Of a stretch of DNA of 64,000 bases, positions 57,601 to 64,000 are shown piece by piece. Source of the DNA: Tubulanus polymorphus (Eukaryota; Nemertea; Palaeonemertea; Tubulaniformes; Tubulanidae); the NCBI RefSeq assembly GCF_964204645.1, contig NC_134034.1, positions 7,995,414 through 8,059,413 on the forward strand. The letters run 5' to 3'. The position numbers were made by a program, and so were the translations under genes. Within the stretch, counting starts at the first letter, position 1. Every line of letters begins with the position of its first letter. The notes beneath the pieces were generated by a model that worked only from the letters and a program-made list of their open reading frames with translations, ran no database searches and had not been told where the DNA came from.

Positions 57601-59682
57601 ATTTAAGTGAATACCAGAAGAAAATAAAACCGAAAGATCATGTTTTTACAGAAAAATTAATACTTACTCAAAATAATAAATACAATTATATTGTTCATTA
57701 TAGAATGTTAAAATTTTATCTAAAACAAGGAATGAAATTAAAGAAAGTACATAGATATATTGAATATAATCAATCGAAGTGGTTAGAAAAATATATAGAT
57801 TTCAATACTCAACAGAGAACCATATCAAAAACAGATTTCGAAAAAGATTTTTTTAAATTAATGAACAATAGTTTTTATGGTAAAACATGTGAAAATATTA
57901 GAAATAGAAATGATATTGAATTAGTAAATAATTCTGAAAGATTAAGACACCTACAATCAAGTCCTAGACATTTAGGAAATAAAAGATTTGAAGATTATTT
58001 AACAGCAGTTAAATTAAAAAGAACATCAATGAAATTTAATAAACCTATATTTATTGGTTCGACTGTTTTAGAAGTATCAAAATTATTAATGTATGATTTT
58101 TATTATAATGTTTTACAACCACTTTTTGGGGAAAAGCATATTGAAATATTATATTTTGATTCTGTAACAGCTGACACCCCAATATTATTAAAATGTAATA
58201 ATAAAATATTGGTAAGAAGAATTTCAGAAATAATTCCAAAACAAAATGAATGTTATATTTCATATGGTGAAAAAGAATTAATACAAATAAATGGATTAAT
58301 GGATGTTTGGACAAGAAATGGATGGAAAAAATTAAAGAATATTATTAGGCATAAAACAAATAAGAAAATCTATAGTGTTAGAACTAAATTAGGATTTGTA
58401 GATGTTACAGAAGATCATAGTTTAATTAAACGAAATGGTGATGAAATAAAACCAACTGATATAAAAATTGGAGATGAATTATTACATAAAAGATTTTTCC
58501 AAAGAATGAATCATATGTCATTTGATGAAATTATTGATAATATTTATAATATAGAACCCGAAACATTGGAAGACAAAGAATATTTTATCAAAGGATTTTT
58601 CATGGGCGATGGTTCAGCAGGTGTGTATAATTATGTTTGGGGTAATAAATATTGTTGGTATTTATGCAATCAAGACTTAAAATTATTAGAAAGAATTAAG
58701 AAATTCTGTGAAGAAGTTTATTCACATAAAACATTTAGAATCATGGATGTTATGAAATCATCAGCAGTTTATAGAATACTTGTAAATAATCCTAAAGATT
58801 TTGCTATAAAATATAATAATGAATTCTATATTCATGCAATAGTGAAAAGTAATACTTCAACAAAAGAAAAGATAGTTCCAGATTATGTATTAAATGCAAA
58901 AAATAATTTAAGAAAATGGTTCTTCATTGGGTTCTATGCTGCAGATGGTTCAAAAAGTTTCAAAAACCGCAAAACAATATCTTTAGCTCAAAAAAGGAAA
59001 AGTTGCTATATCAGGATTGAATATATTATGCAATTCATTAGGTTTTAATATGAATATTGGATTTATTAAATCTAAACCAAATTACTTTAATTTAAGCCAT
59101 GTAGAAAATGAGTTAACAGAAGAAGTTAAAGATTTATTTGAAATATATAACCCAACAGATTATGTTTATGATTTATCAACTGAGGATGGTACATTTAACT
59201 GTGGATTTCCATTAATAGCGGTCAATACTGATGCGTACATACTAAAAATCAAGACAAATGACATAACAAAAGACTTAAAAACATTAAAACATCATTTTGA
59301 TTTTAGCAATTATCCCAAAGATCATGAACTATTTAGCAATGATAATAAAAAGATTCCTGGTAAATTTAAAAATGAATTAGGGGGTGATGAAATGATTGAA
59401 TTTGTTGGGATACGAAGTAAAATGTATAGTTACAGAACAAAAGATCATGAAGCTAAAAAGTTAAAAGGAATAACAAAACATGTGGTTGATAAACATATAG
59501 AATTTCAAGATTATATAAAGTGTTTATATAAATCAATTGTAATGAAACACAAAATGAATTGTTTAAGATCAGAAGATCATGAGATGTATATTAATGAAGT
59601 TGAAAAAAATAGTTTAAATCCATTTGATGATAAAAGGCATATTTTAGATGATGGTATAAAAACATTACCTTATGGTTATTAA
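54617..59682 (+). pseudogene. Polinton-type family B DNA polymerase, intein-split, broken
   Basis: ATG 54617 follows the shared start signal. Order: two N-terminal C2H2 fingers (HCPYCKKYIDKSQKSRH; KCEVCNEFIIKRNYNRH); a conserved Cys/Trp segment (NIQNEDNKCFLWSIISCLHP); a third finger (LCRKCLSKFMTENALLKH); Exo I (VIYGDFESL, ~56100); Exo II (NLSGYDTHLFIKQL, ~56610); Exo III region (SEVMILADIFEKF, ~57110); motif A (YIDANNLYSWAMMQ, ~57360); motif B (KLMNNSFYGKTCEN, ~57855); motif C, split by an intein (58161-59226); C-terminus ending KTLPYGY. Protein-primed PolB of this kind replicates Polinton/adintovirus-like genomes. Breaks: two frame changes between ~56455 and 56525 (Cys codons of another zinc motif lie in the third frame), a TAA at 57549-57551, and a frameshift at an A-run inside the intein (~58991). 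All motifs are otherwise present, so decay or sequencing error is recent. Confidence 0.9.
58161..59226 (+). other. LAGLIDADG intein inserted in the PolB catalytic motif
   Basis: The insert separates the first Asp of the YxDTD metal-binding motif (codon 58158-58160) from the Thr-Asp that follows (59227-59232). It begins with Ser in SVTADTPILLK (block A), has VTEDHSLIKRNGDEI (block B, with the T-x-x-H), two dodecapeptides of a homing endonuclease (FIKGFFMGDGSAG; FFIGFYAADGSK), VYDLSTEDGTFNCG (block F) and ends PLIAVN before Thr (block G). Length is 1,066 bases, 355 codons plus one base. The extra base sits in an A-run near 58991, after the second dodecapeptide, so the endonuclease part is frameshifted. 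Inteins excise themselves from the host protein. The His residues usual in blocks F and G are not seen here (Val precedes the final Asn). Confidence 0.92.
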
Positions 59683-59734
59683 AATGGGTCTATATCATCA
59701 AACTCGAAATCACTATTGGCTTCTTCATTTTCAT

Positions 59735-60991
59735 TTAATTGTTTAGGTTCTTCCATTCCATTTTTTTTTCATTTAAATAAAGTTCTATCTTGTTCCACAT
59801 TTCATCTCGCTCTCTTTGTTTCTTTTTGTTTGTTAATTCGTCAAATGGAATTATAATATCTAGGTTTAAATAATTTACAATCTTATTTAAAAAGAATTCA
59901 TAATTTATTGAATCTGTTATTCTATTTTCCAAATGATACATTAATATTTGTTTAAATATTTTTTTTATATTTTCCATATCTTCTTCTGTTAATTTAGGTT
60001 TTTCATAATAATCGTTAAATAATGAATATAAATACATTTTCTTTTGTTTTGTGTTAAATGTTGACGGAATAATTGTATTTATAATATCTTTTTTAGTTAT
60101 TTCACCATTTTTATTTTCTATTATTTTCATTTTTTCAAGCCATTGCATATATTCTGGTGTATGATCTTCTATAGAAAATATTTTAAAAATTTCATCAAGA
60201 TAATTTAATTTTGGATCTATGAGAAAATTTCTAGTTTTTTCTTCACCCCATAAATTCTTTTGCCATCCACAATCAACACAAAATAACACAGTACCTTCTT
60301 GCCTTAAGGTCGCATAAATACATTGTGGGCATTTTTGTTTATAATTTATTGGTAATAGATCTTCTTTAAGCTCTTGGTATTTTCTTACGTTTTCTTTATG
60401 TTTTATTGTTCTATTATGTAGATTTGAATTACTTGTTGTAATAATCAATTTACAATATTTACAATAATATGTTTTTCTTGTTAATTCATTATATTGTTTT
60501 TCTAACTTTTCAACTGTTTCATTATTATCTGGTAACGTTTTCTCATATTTTATTTTTTCTAATAAATTATTTTTTCTTTCATTAAATTCAGTTTCAAATT
60601 TATTAGAAATTTTATCTATATGTACTTTACGAAATTGATGATTCTCCCAATCTTCTATATTTTCAGGGCTATATTTTATTCGACAAGGCTCACAGAAATG
60701 ATCTTTTATATTATCCTTATCATAGAATAAGAAAGGTCTTTTCCAAATAACTTCAGGTTCAACTTCGGCAGAATTACTATTACTTTCATTACTATCAACA
60801 TTAGCCGTTGCGCCATTAATTCTACACTTCTCTGAATGTTTTTTAACATAATTTCTTGAGAATAATTTATTACATTTTGGGCAGTTTATTTTAGGGGGTT
60901 TATAATTTTCATCATGTTTTTTCATATGTCGAGCCATATTACTTTTTCTTAGAAGTTCACCACAAATTTCGCATGCTATCTTCTCATCCAT
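59735..60991 (-). CDS. VLTF3-like zinc-ribbon late transcription factor
   Basis: An intact 418-codon gene, convergent with the polymerase gene; the two stops are about 50 bases apart. It has zinc motifs C7/C10/H22/H26, C37/C40/H52/C56, C100/C103/H118/H124 and C177/C180/H192/H198, then a zinc ribbon C221/C224 (CPQC) and C238/C241 (CVDCGW). The C-terminal 170 residues are helical: PEYMQWLEKMKIIENKNGEI, LFNDYYEKPKLTEEDMENI, YEFFLNKIVNYLNLDIIIPF, then a basic stretch and EMWNKIELYLNEKKMEW. A ribbon followed by this pattern is the layout of the viral late transcription factor 3 family of large DNA viruses, a late-gene activator. The assignment is by motif recognition, without alignment. The start follows the shared signal (ATTTTTCCTAAATAAATGG on the minus strand). 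Confidence 0.65.
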   Translation of the reverse strand: MDEKIACEICGELLRKSNMARHMKKHDENYKPPKINCPKCNKLFSRNYVKKHSEKCRINGATANVDSNESNSNSAEVEPEVIWKRPFLFYDKDNIKDHFCEPCRIKYSPENIEDWENHQFRKVHIDKISNKFETEFNERKNNLLEKIKYEKTLPDNNETVEKLEKQYNELTRKTYYCKYCKLIITTSNSNLHNRTIKHKENVRKYQELKEDLLPINYKQKCPQCIYATLRQEGTVLFCVDCGWQKNLWGEEKTRNFLIDPKLNYLDEIFKIFSIEDHTPEYMQWLEKMKIIENKNGEITKKDIINTIIPSTFNTKQKKMYLYSLFNDYYEKPKLTEEDMENIKKIFKQILMYHLENRITDSINYEFFLNKIVNYLNLDIIIPFDELTNKKKQRERDEMWNKIELYLNEKKMEWKNLNN

Positions 60992-61012
60992 TTATTTAGG
61001 AAAAATTTTATT
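60989..61012 (-). promoter_or_regulatory. Shared start signal, VLTF3-like gene
   Basis: Minus strand: AAAATTTTTCCTAAATAAAT then GG. Same T-run, spacer and TAAATAAATG as the plus-strand genes, which shows that the motif is tied to gene starts and not to one strand's composition. Confidence 0.75.
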
Positions 61013-61035
61013 AAAATTAATTTTTAGTGATGATG

Positions 61036-61061
61036 GTAATTTTTTTATGTTATAAATAATG
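61036..61061 (+). promoter_or_regulatory. Shared start signal, capsid-like gene
   Basis: GGTAATTTTTTTATGTTATA then AATAATGG. Divergent from the VLTF3-like gene across a 67-bp gap. Confidence 0.7.
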
Positions 61062-61814
61062 GTAGAATTAAAAGAATACAGAATATTTGTTGATTCTAGA
61101 AGACTTACTAATTATAAATCACATAATTTACTAGTACAATTAGATAGAGAATTCAAGAATTGTGTTGATTTAAAATTAATAAATATAAGTTTATGTAACT
61201 CATTTTATAATATAACGGCTAAAACTTTTGAACATAGAGACTTTTTAATTCATATTGGAAATAAAAATAAATGGTTTCATCTATTTTTAAAACCAGGATT
61301 ATAAAATTTAGAAACATTAGCCCAAGAAATTAATCAGAAAGCACGATTAAAACTTGAAAGTGAAGATAAATTTTCAATTAGATTTATAAAAAGTGATAGT
61401 TCTGATAAAATTAAAATAAAGTTAGCCAATAAACAAAATAAATTTATGGTAAACAAACCAATAGCTAAAATGTTAGGAATTAAACCGCGTATTGTTACTG
61501 GAAACGTAGAAGGTAGCTCAAATATAATACCTTACACACATTTCTATATTTATTGTAATTTAATTGACCCAACAAAAACATTTGAAGCAAGTAAAGATAC
61601 AATTTGTATTTCTGGTTTATTAAATATTTTACCATTAAAAAATGTCAAACAATTTGGAACTCAAATAAATTATAATTTAACTGAATGTGATTTCAAACCT
61701 TGCATTCCTAAATTTAATAATTTTAAATTAGAAATAAGAAATCATAATGGTTATTTAATTGATTTGAATAACTTTCCTGTGATATATGAATTAGTTATAA
61801 GATGTAAAGAGTAA
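61059..61814 (+). pseudogene. Probable minor capsid (penton-like) protein, one in-frame TAA
   Basis: One frame of 251 codons is interrupted only by a TAA at 61302-61304 (codon 82). It reads YRIFVDSRRLTNYKSHNLLV, WFHLFLKPG, then KMLGIKPRIVTG, YTHFYIYCNLIDPTKTFEAS, ICISGLLNILPLKNVKQFG and ends NFKLEIRNHNGYLIDLNNFP followed by VIYELVIRCKE. The beta-rich pattern, the 'rNhnGyLIDLNn' ending and its place beside other structural genes suggest the single jelly-roll penton/minor capsid of Polinton-like elements. That is inference from pattern; no active-site motif exists to confirm it. Confidence 0.5.
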
Positions 61815-61833
61815 TTTTTTCACTATATAAATG
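61810..61833 (+). promoter_or_regulatory. Shared start signal, gene at 61831
   Basis: The TAA stop of the capsid-like gene (61812-61814) runs directly into TTTTTTCACTATATAAATG. Stop codon and promoter overlap. Confidence 0.75.
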
Positions 61834-62184
61834 AATATAACTGTTGGACCGAGTATATGTTTTGGGTTTGATTTTAAACGTGAGAAAGAAATGAAATTTA
61901 ACATTAATGATGTAATTACACAAATCAAAAATATTGTATTTTCTAATGAAACAACATTTAAGTATGAAAAAACAATAGATAAAGAAACTTTAAATGTAGA
62001 AAAGATTACTAAATTAATTAGAGAATCTTTAAGATTTTATGAATTAGATGAAGATTTTATCATCGATGATATTTAAAAAATAATAATTGAAATATATACA
62101 AATGAAACTAGTAATGAAATAAATGTTGAATTAATCATAAATAAGTTAACTAAATATTTTGAAGATAGTAATTTTTTTGATTAA
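61831..62184 (+). pseudogene. Small unrecognised viral-block protein, one in-frame TAA
   Basis: MNITVGPSICFGFDFKREKE opens a frame of 117 codons interrupted by TAA at 62074-62076 (codon 82) and closed by TAA at 62182-62184. It is charged, probably helical, without membrane segments. A shared start signal precedes it and the next gene starts 4 bases after its end, so it is part of the same compact array. Function unknown. Termination at the first TAA (81 residues) is also possible. Confidence 0.5.
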
Positions 62185-62190
62185 TAAATG
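62168..62190 (+). promoter_or_regulatory. Shared start signal, gene at 62188
   Basis: AGTAATTTTTTTGATTAATA then AATG; it lies within the 3' end of the preceding reading frame. Confidence 0.7.
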
Positions 62191-62409
62191 AGTGATAATA
62201 AGTGGTTAATAACTGGATTATATAATGGAGCATTACTATCAGTTGGAACTGTTGGTCATTCAATGGTATTAAAAAAAGTATTCAAAATGGGAAGTGTTAA
62301 TGTTGATAGATTTGATATAAATGATATTTTAAAATTAACATTAGCAGTTACTTTATCTAATTTAACAATTGATTATTTGGAAAAACAAAAATATATTCCT
62401 CCCATATAA
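62188..62409 (+). CDS. Small membrane protein of the viral block
   Basis: An intact 73-residue protein, MSDNKWLITGLYNGALLSVG onward, with a hydrophobic N-terminal segment (about residues 7-25) and a second, weaker one (ILKLTLAVTLSNLTIDYL). It ends KQKYIPPI. The pattern (membrane anchor, acidic VDRFDINDILKL, second helix) is like small virion-membrane proteins, but I do not know a family name. Confidence 0.6.
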   Translation: MSDNKWLITGLYNGALLSVGTVGHSMVLKKVFKMGSVNVDRFDINDILKLTLAVTLSNLTIDYLEKQKYIPPI

Positions 62410-62414
62410 ATGCA

Positions 62415-62436
62415 TAATTTTTTTACTAAATAAATG
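62415..62436 (+). promoter_or_regulatory. Shared start signal, gene at 62434
   Basis: ATAATTTTTTTACTAAATAA then ATGG. Confidence 0.75.
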
Positions 62437-62856
62437 GCTTCTGCAATTATAACTATTATAGGATCGGCAATTGTTAACGCTTTGGCATTTACTGGTGGTG
62501 GATATTTATTTAAACATTTTGATAAAAATAGTTCATTAGGAGAACAAAGAAGACATAACTTAGCATTAGAGAAATACAATAAAGCAGCAGAAGAATATAG
62601 AGAAAAGAGGCAAAACTATATGGATTATATTAACAAAGAATTATATGATCAGAAGATTTCACATAGAGATTTTCAATCAGTTGATGATGCAATGAGTTTA
62701 TATAACGCAGTAACAAATAAAGAAAAATTACATCTATACAAACCTAAATTATCAGATTATTTTACCCCAAGTAATGAACAGAAGAAATATGAAATAATTT
62801 GGATTTTAGGTGGAACAGTTATTGTTATATTTGTTGCTTATAAGTTTAATAATTAG
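62434..62856 (+). CDS. Conserved two-anchor membrane protein of the viral block
   Basis: An intact 140-residue protein. An N-terminal hydrophobic segment (MASAIITIIGSAIVNALAFT), a central highly charged amphipathic region that should be helical or coiled-coil (ALEKYNKAAEEYREKRQNYM), a conserved-looking KLSDYFTPSNEQKKYE, and a C-terminal membrane helix (IWILGGTVIVIFVAYKF). I associate this layout with unnamed proteins of Maverick-like elements in aquatic invertebrates, from memory only. Function unknown, possibly a virion or membrane-remodelling component. Confidence 0.65.
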   Translation: MASAIITIIGSAIVNALAFTGGGYLFKHFDKNSSLGEQRRHNLALEKYNKAAEEYREKRQNYMDYINKELYDQKISHRDFQSVDDAMSLYNAVTNKEKLHLYKPKLSDYFTPSNEQKKYEIIWILGGTVIVIFVAYKFNN

Positions 62857-62857
62857 T

Positions 62858-62880
62858 AATTTTTTTTGCTAAATAAAATG
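62858..62880 (+). promoter_or_regulatory. Shared start signal, gene at 62878
   Basis: GTAATTTTTTTTGCTAAATA then AAATG. One base more than the usual spacing, at the site of the frame problem of the next gene. Confidence 0.7.
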
Positions 62881-63311
62881 AAGATAAAGTTGATAGTATT
62901 GATATCATTCCTCATGATATAAATAAAACTAAATTAAAAATATATTTAGAAAAACAAATATTAGAATTTGAAAGTGACTTAAAGATAAAAAAGAAAAAAT
63001 ATTTAAAAAGTTAAATTATATATTATTTGATTATAAGTGGTTCGGTTACAATTAGTTCTGTAATAACATTTCTAGCAATATTCAGCCCATTAACACCTTT
63101 AGCTATATCAATTGGTGTGTTAGGATTAAGTTCAAGTGTTTTAACTGGCATAAGTTCAAAATTAAATATAAAAAGTAATAAAGAAAAAATTAAAACTAAT
63201 ATAAAAGAAATTAATAAATTAAAGAACACACTAGATTATATCATAAGTTTAAATGGTCATATAACAGTTGAAGAACAAGATAAATTATTAAAAGAATTAA
63301 TAAATTATTAA
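62878..63311 (+). pseudogene. Helical membrane protein, frameshifted near its start
   Basis: The ATG at 62878 gives only 14 codons. The protein-like frame is offset by one base and runs from 62880 through a charged helix (NKTKLKIYLEKQILEFESDL), a TAA at 63012-63014, a hydrophobic segment (ITFLAIFSPLTPLAISIGVL) and a charged C-terminus (KLKNTLDYIISLNGHITVEE ... LINY). The part from 63027 lacks its own ATG and start signal, so it belongs to this gene. Membrane topology suggests a virion or membrane protein; family not named. Confidence 0.55.
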
Positions 63312-63330
63312 TTTTTTTATTAAATAAATG
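63308..63330 (+). promoter_or_regulatory. Shared start signal, gene at 63328
   Basis: The TAA stop of the preceding gene overlaps TAATTTTTTTATTAAATAAATGG. Confidence 0.75.
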
Positions 63331-64000
63331 GTAGATAGTTTTCCAAAAGCTTTCCAATATAATAAATCAATTAAACATAATATTCCAGCAATAGATTTTA
63401 ATAAAGATATTACATATAGAAATGAAGTTTTAGATTCATTAACTAATTTAGAAATTTATGTTACTGAAAATAATAATTTTAATGCAAAGATGGAAAATAT
63501 ATTTCATGTATATCTAATTGATTTTAAAAAATTGAAAGATGAAAAACAGTGGTTATTAAAATCTAATATGAAGTATTGGCAGAACCAATTAAATTTTGCT
63601 GTTTATTGTGCAACAACGGGTTGTGGAATTAGTTGGAATGATCATTTGAATAATTGTAAATATAAATTAATTCAAAGTTTATTTAGATTTCATACATACT
63701 TTCAAATCAGAATAATATTAAATGAATTAGAGTGCGCTTTACCAGGATCTAGGTATTTTAAAGAATTAGATAATAATATTAATTTATCAAAGTTTTATAA
63801 AATTTGTAATGAATTTAATATAGATATAAATAATTCTGATTTTAGAACAAAAATTGGAACAATAAGATCACTTCCTTGCCCTAAAAAGATTGCAGAATAT
63901 TGTGCACTTCCCATACCATCTAATAGTTTGTATAATATCTATAGTCATAAATTAGGTTATGGTAAAATAGAAACTAAGGATTTAGAAACATTAAATTTCA
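63328..64000 (+). CDS. Capsid-like protein, runs off the window
   Basis: ATG 63328 opens a frame that is uninterrupted to the window end (224 codons). It starts MVDSFPKAFQYNKSIKHNIP, continues with DFNKDITYRNEVLDSLTNLE, KQWLLKSNMKYWQNQLNFAV, CATTGCGISWNDHLNN and LFRFHTYFQIRIILNELECA, then FRTKIGTIRSLPCPKKIAEY. No enzyme motif is visible. Its position next to the penton-like and membrane-protein genes and its apparent size make a major capsid protein the best guess. A predicted fold would decide. Confidence 0.5.
   Translation, partial: MVDSFPKAFQYNKSIKHNIPAIDFNKDITYRNEVLDSLTNLEIYVTENNNFNAKMENIFHVYLIDFKKLKDEKQWLLKSNMKYWQNQLNFAVYCATTGCGISWNDHLNNCKYKLIQSLFRFHTYFQIRIILNELECALPGSRYFKELDNNINLSKFYKICNEFNIDINNSDFRTKIGTIRSLPCPKKIAEYCALPIPSNSLYNIYSHKLGYGKIETKDLETLNF

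Noticed and set aside
58051-58314. Minus-strand 87-codon ORF over the intein start
   Set aside because: Antisense shadow of AT-rich coding sequence.
54595-64000. Bacterial or plain contaminant contig
   Set aside because: No ribosome binding sites, genes of Polinton/eukaryotic-virus type, and a sister element nearby with a clean host target duplication. A misassembly at 54595 is not fully excluded.

Overview
The window looks like nuclear DNA of an animal, probably a marine invertebrate. It has split exons with GT/AG borders, a large transposon-filled intron, DIRS, BEL/Pao, Ty3/gypsy and LINE retroelements, tRNA-derived SINEs and many small MITEs. The species cannot be named from the sequence. 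The right-hand end (about 54.6 kb to the window edge, plus a 2-kb island at 50.6-52.6 kb) is different: very AT-rich, intron-less and tightly packed, with viral-type genes. I read it as an endogenous or integrated DNA virus related to Polinton/Maverick (adintovirus-like) elements.

Layout. 1-28.6 kb: two coding exons (1733-1891 and 28127-28591, the second terminal) in the same phase, separated by a ~26-kb intron. They may be the C-terminus of a boule/DAZ-type RNA-binding protein. The intron holds a Helitron-like repeat with a 154-bp satellite, a 406-bp TRIM retrotransposon with tRNA-like Pol III boxes in its LTR, three related SINEs, MITEs, tandem repeats and a nearly complete DIRS retroelement (20.9-26.4 kb) with an intact tyrosine recombinase but no RNase H. 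28.6-37.4 kb: 3' UTR and AT-rich non-coding DNA with MITEs and a LINE RNase H remnant. 37.4-50.5 kb: a retroelement graveyard, with a BEL/Pao fragment (minus), a decayed gypsy element (plus) joined head-to-head to it, an inverted gypsy fragment and a LINE reverse-transcriptase fragment.

50.6-52.65 kb: a 2,051-bp AT-rich element bounded by a 6-bp target duplication (GCCGGT), with AG...CT ends, palindromes at both ends, and an unrecognised 160-residue ORF. 52.77-53.51 kb: a MITE built from 7-bp repeats, also with a 6-bp target duplication.

54.6-64 kb: the viral block. It holds a Polinton-type family B DNA polymerase whose catalytic YxDTD motif is split by a ~355-residue LAGLIDADG intein; a convergent gene for a zinc-ribbon protein resembling the late transcription factor VLTF3 of large DNA viruses; a probable minor capsid gene; several small membrane-protein genes; and a capsid-like ORF running off the window. 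All eight confidently placed starts share one upstream signal (TAATTTTTT, a short spacer, then TAAATAAATG or TATAAATG), often overlapping the previous stop codon. A viral late-type factor and a shared late-type promoter together suggest the element brings its own transcription programme. Several genes are intact and others carry single frameshifts, mainly at A-runs, or TAA stops. The copy is therefore either recently decayed or partly mis-sequenced.
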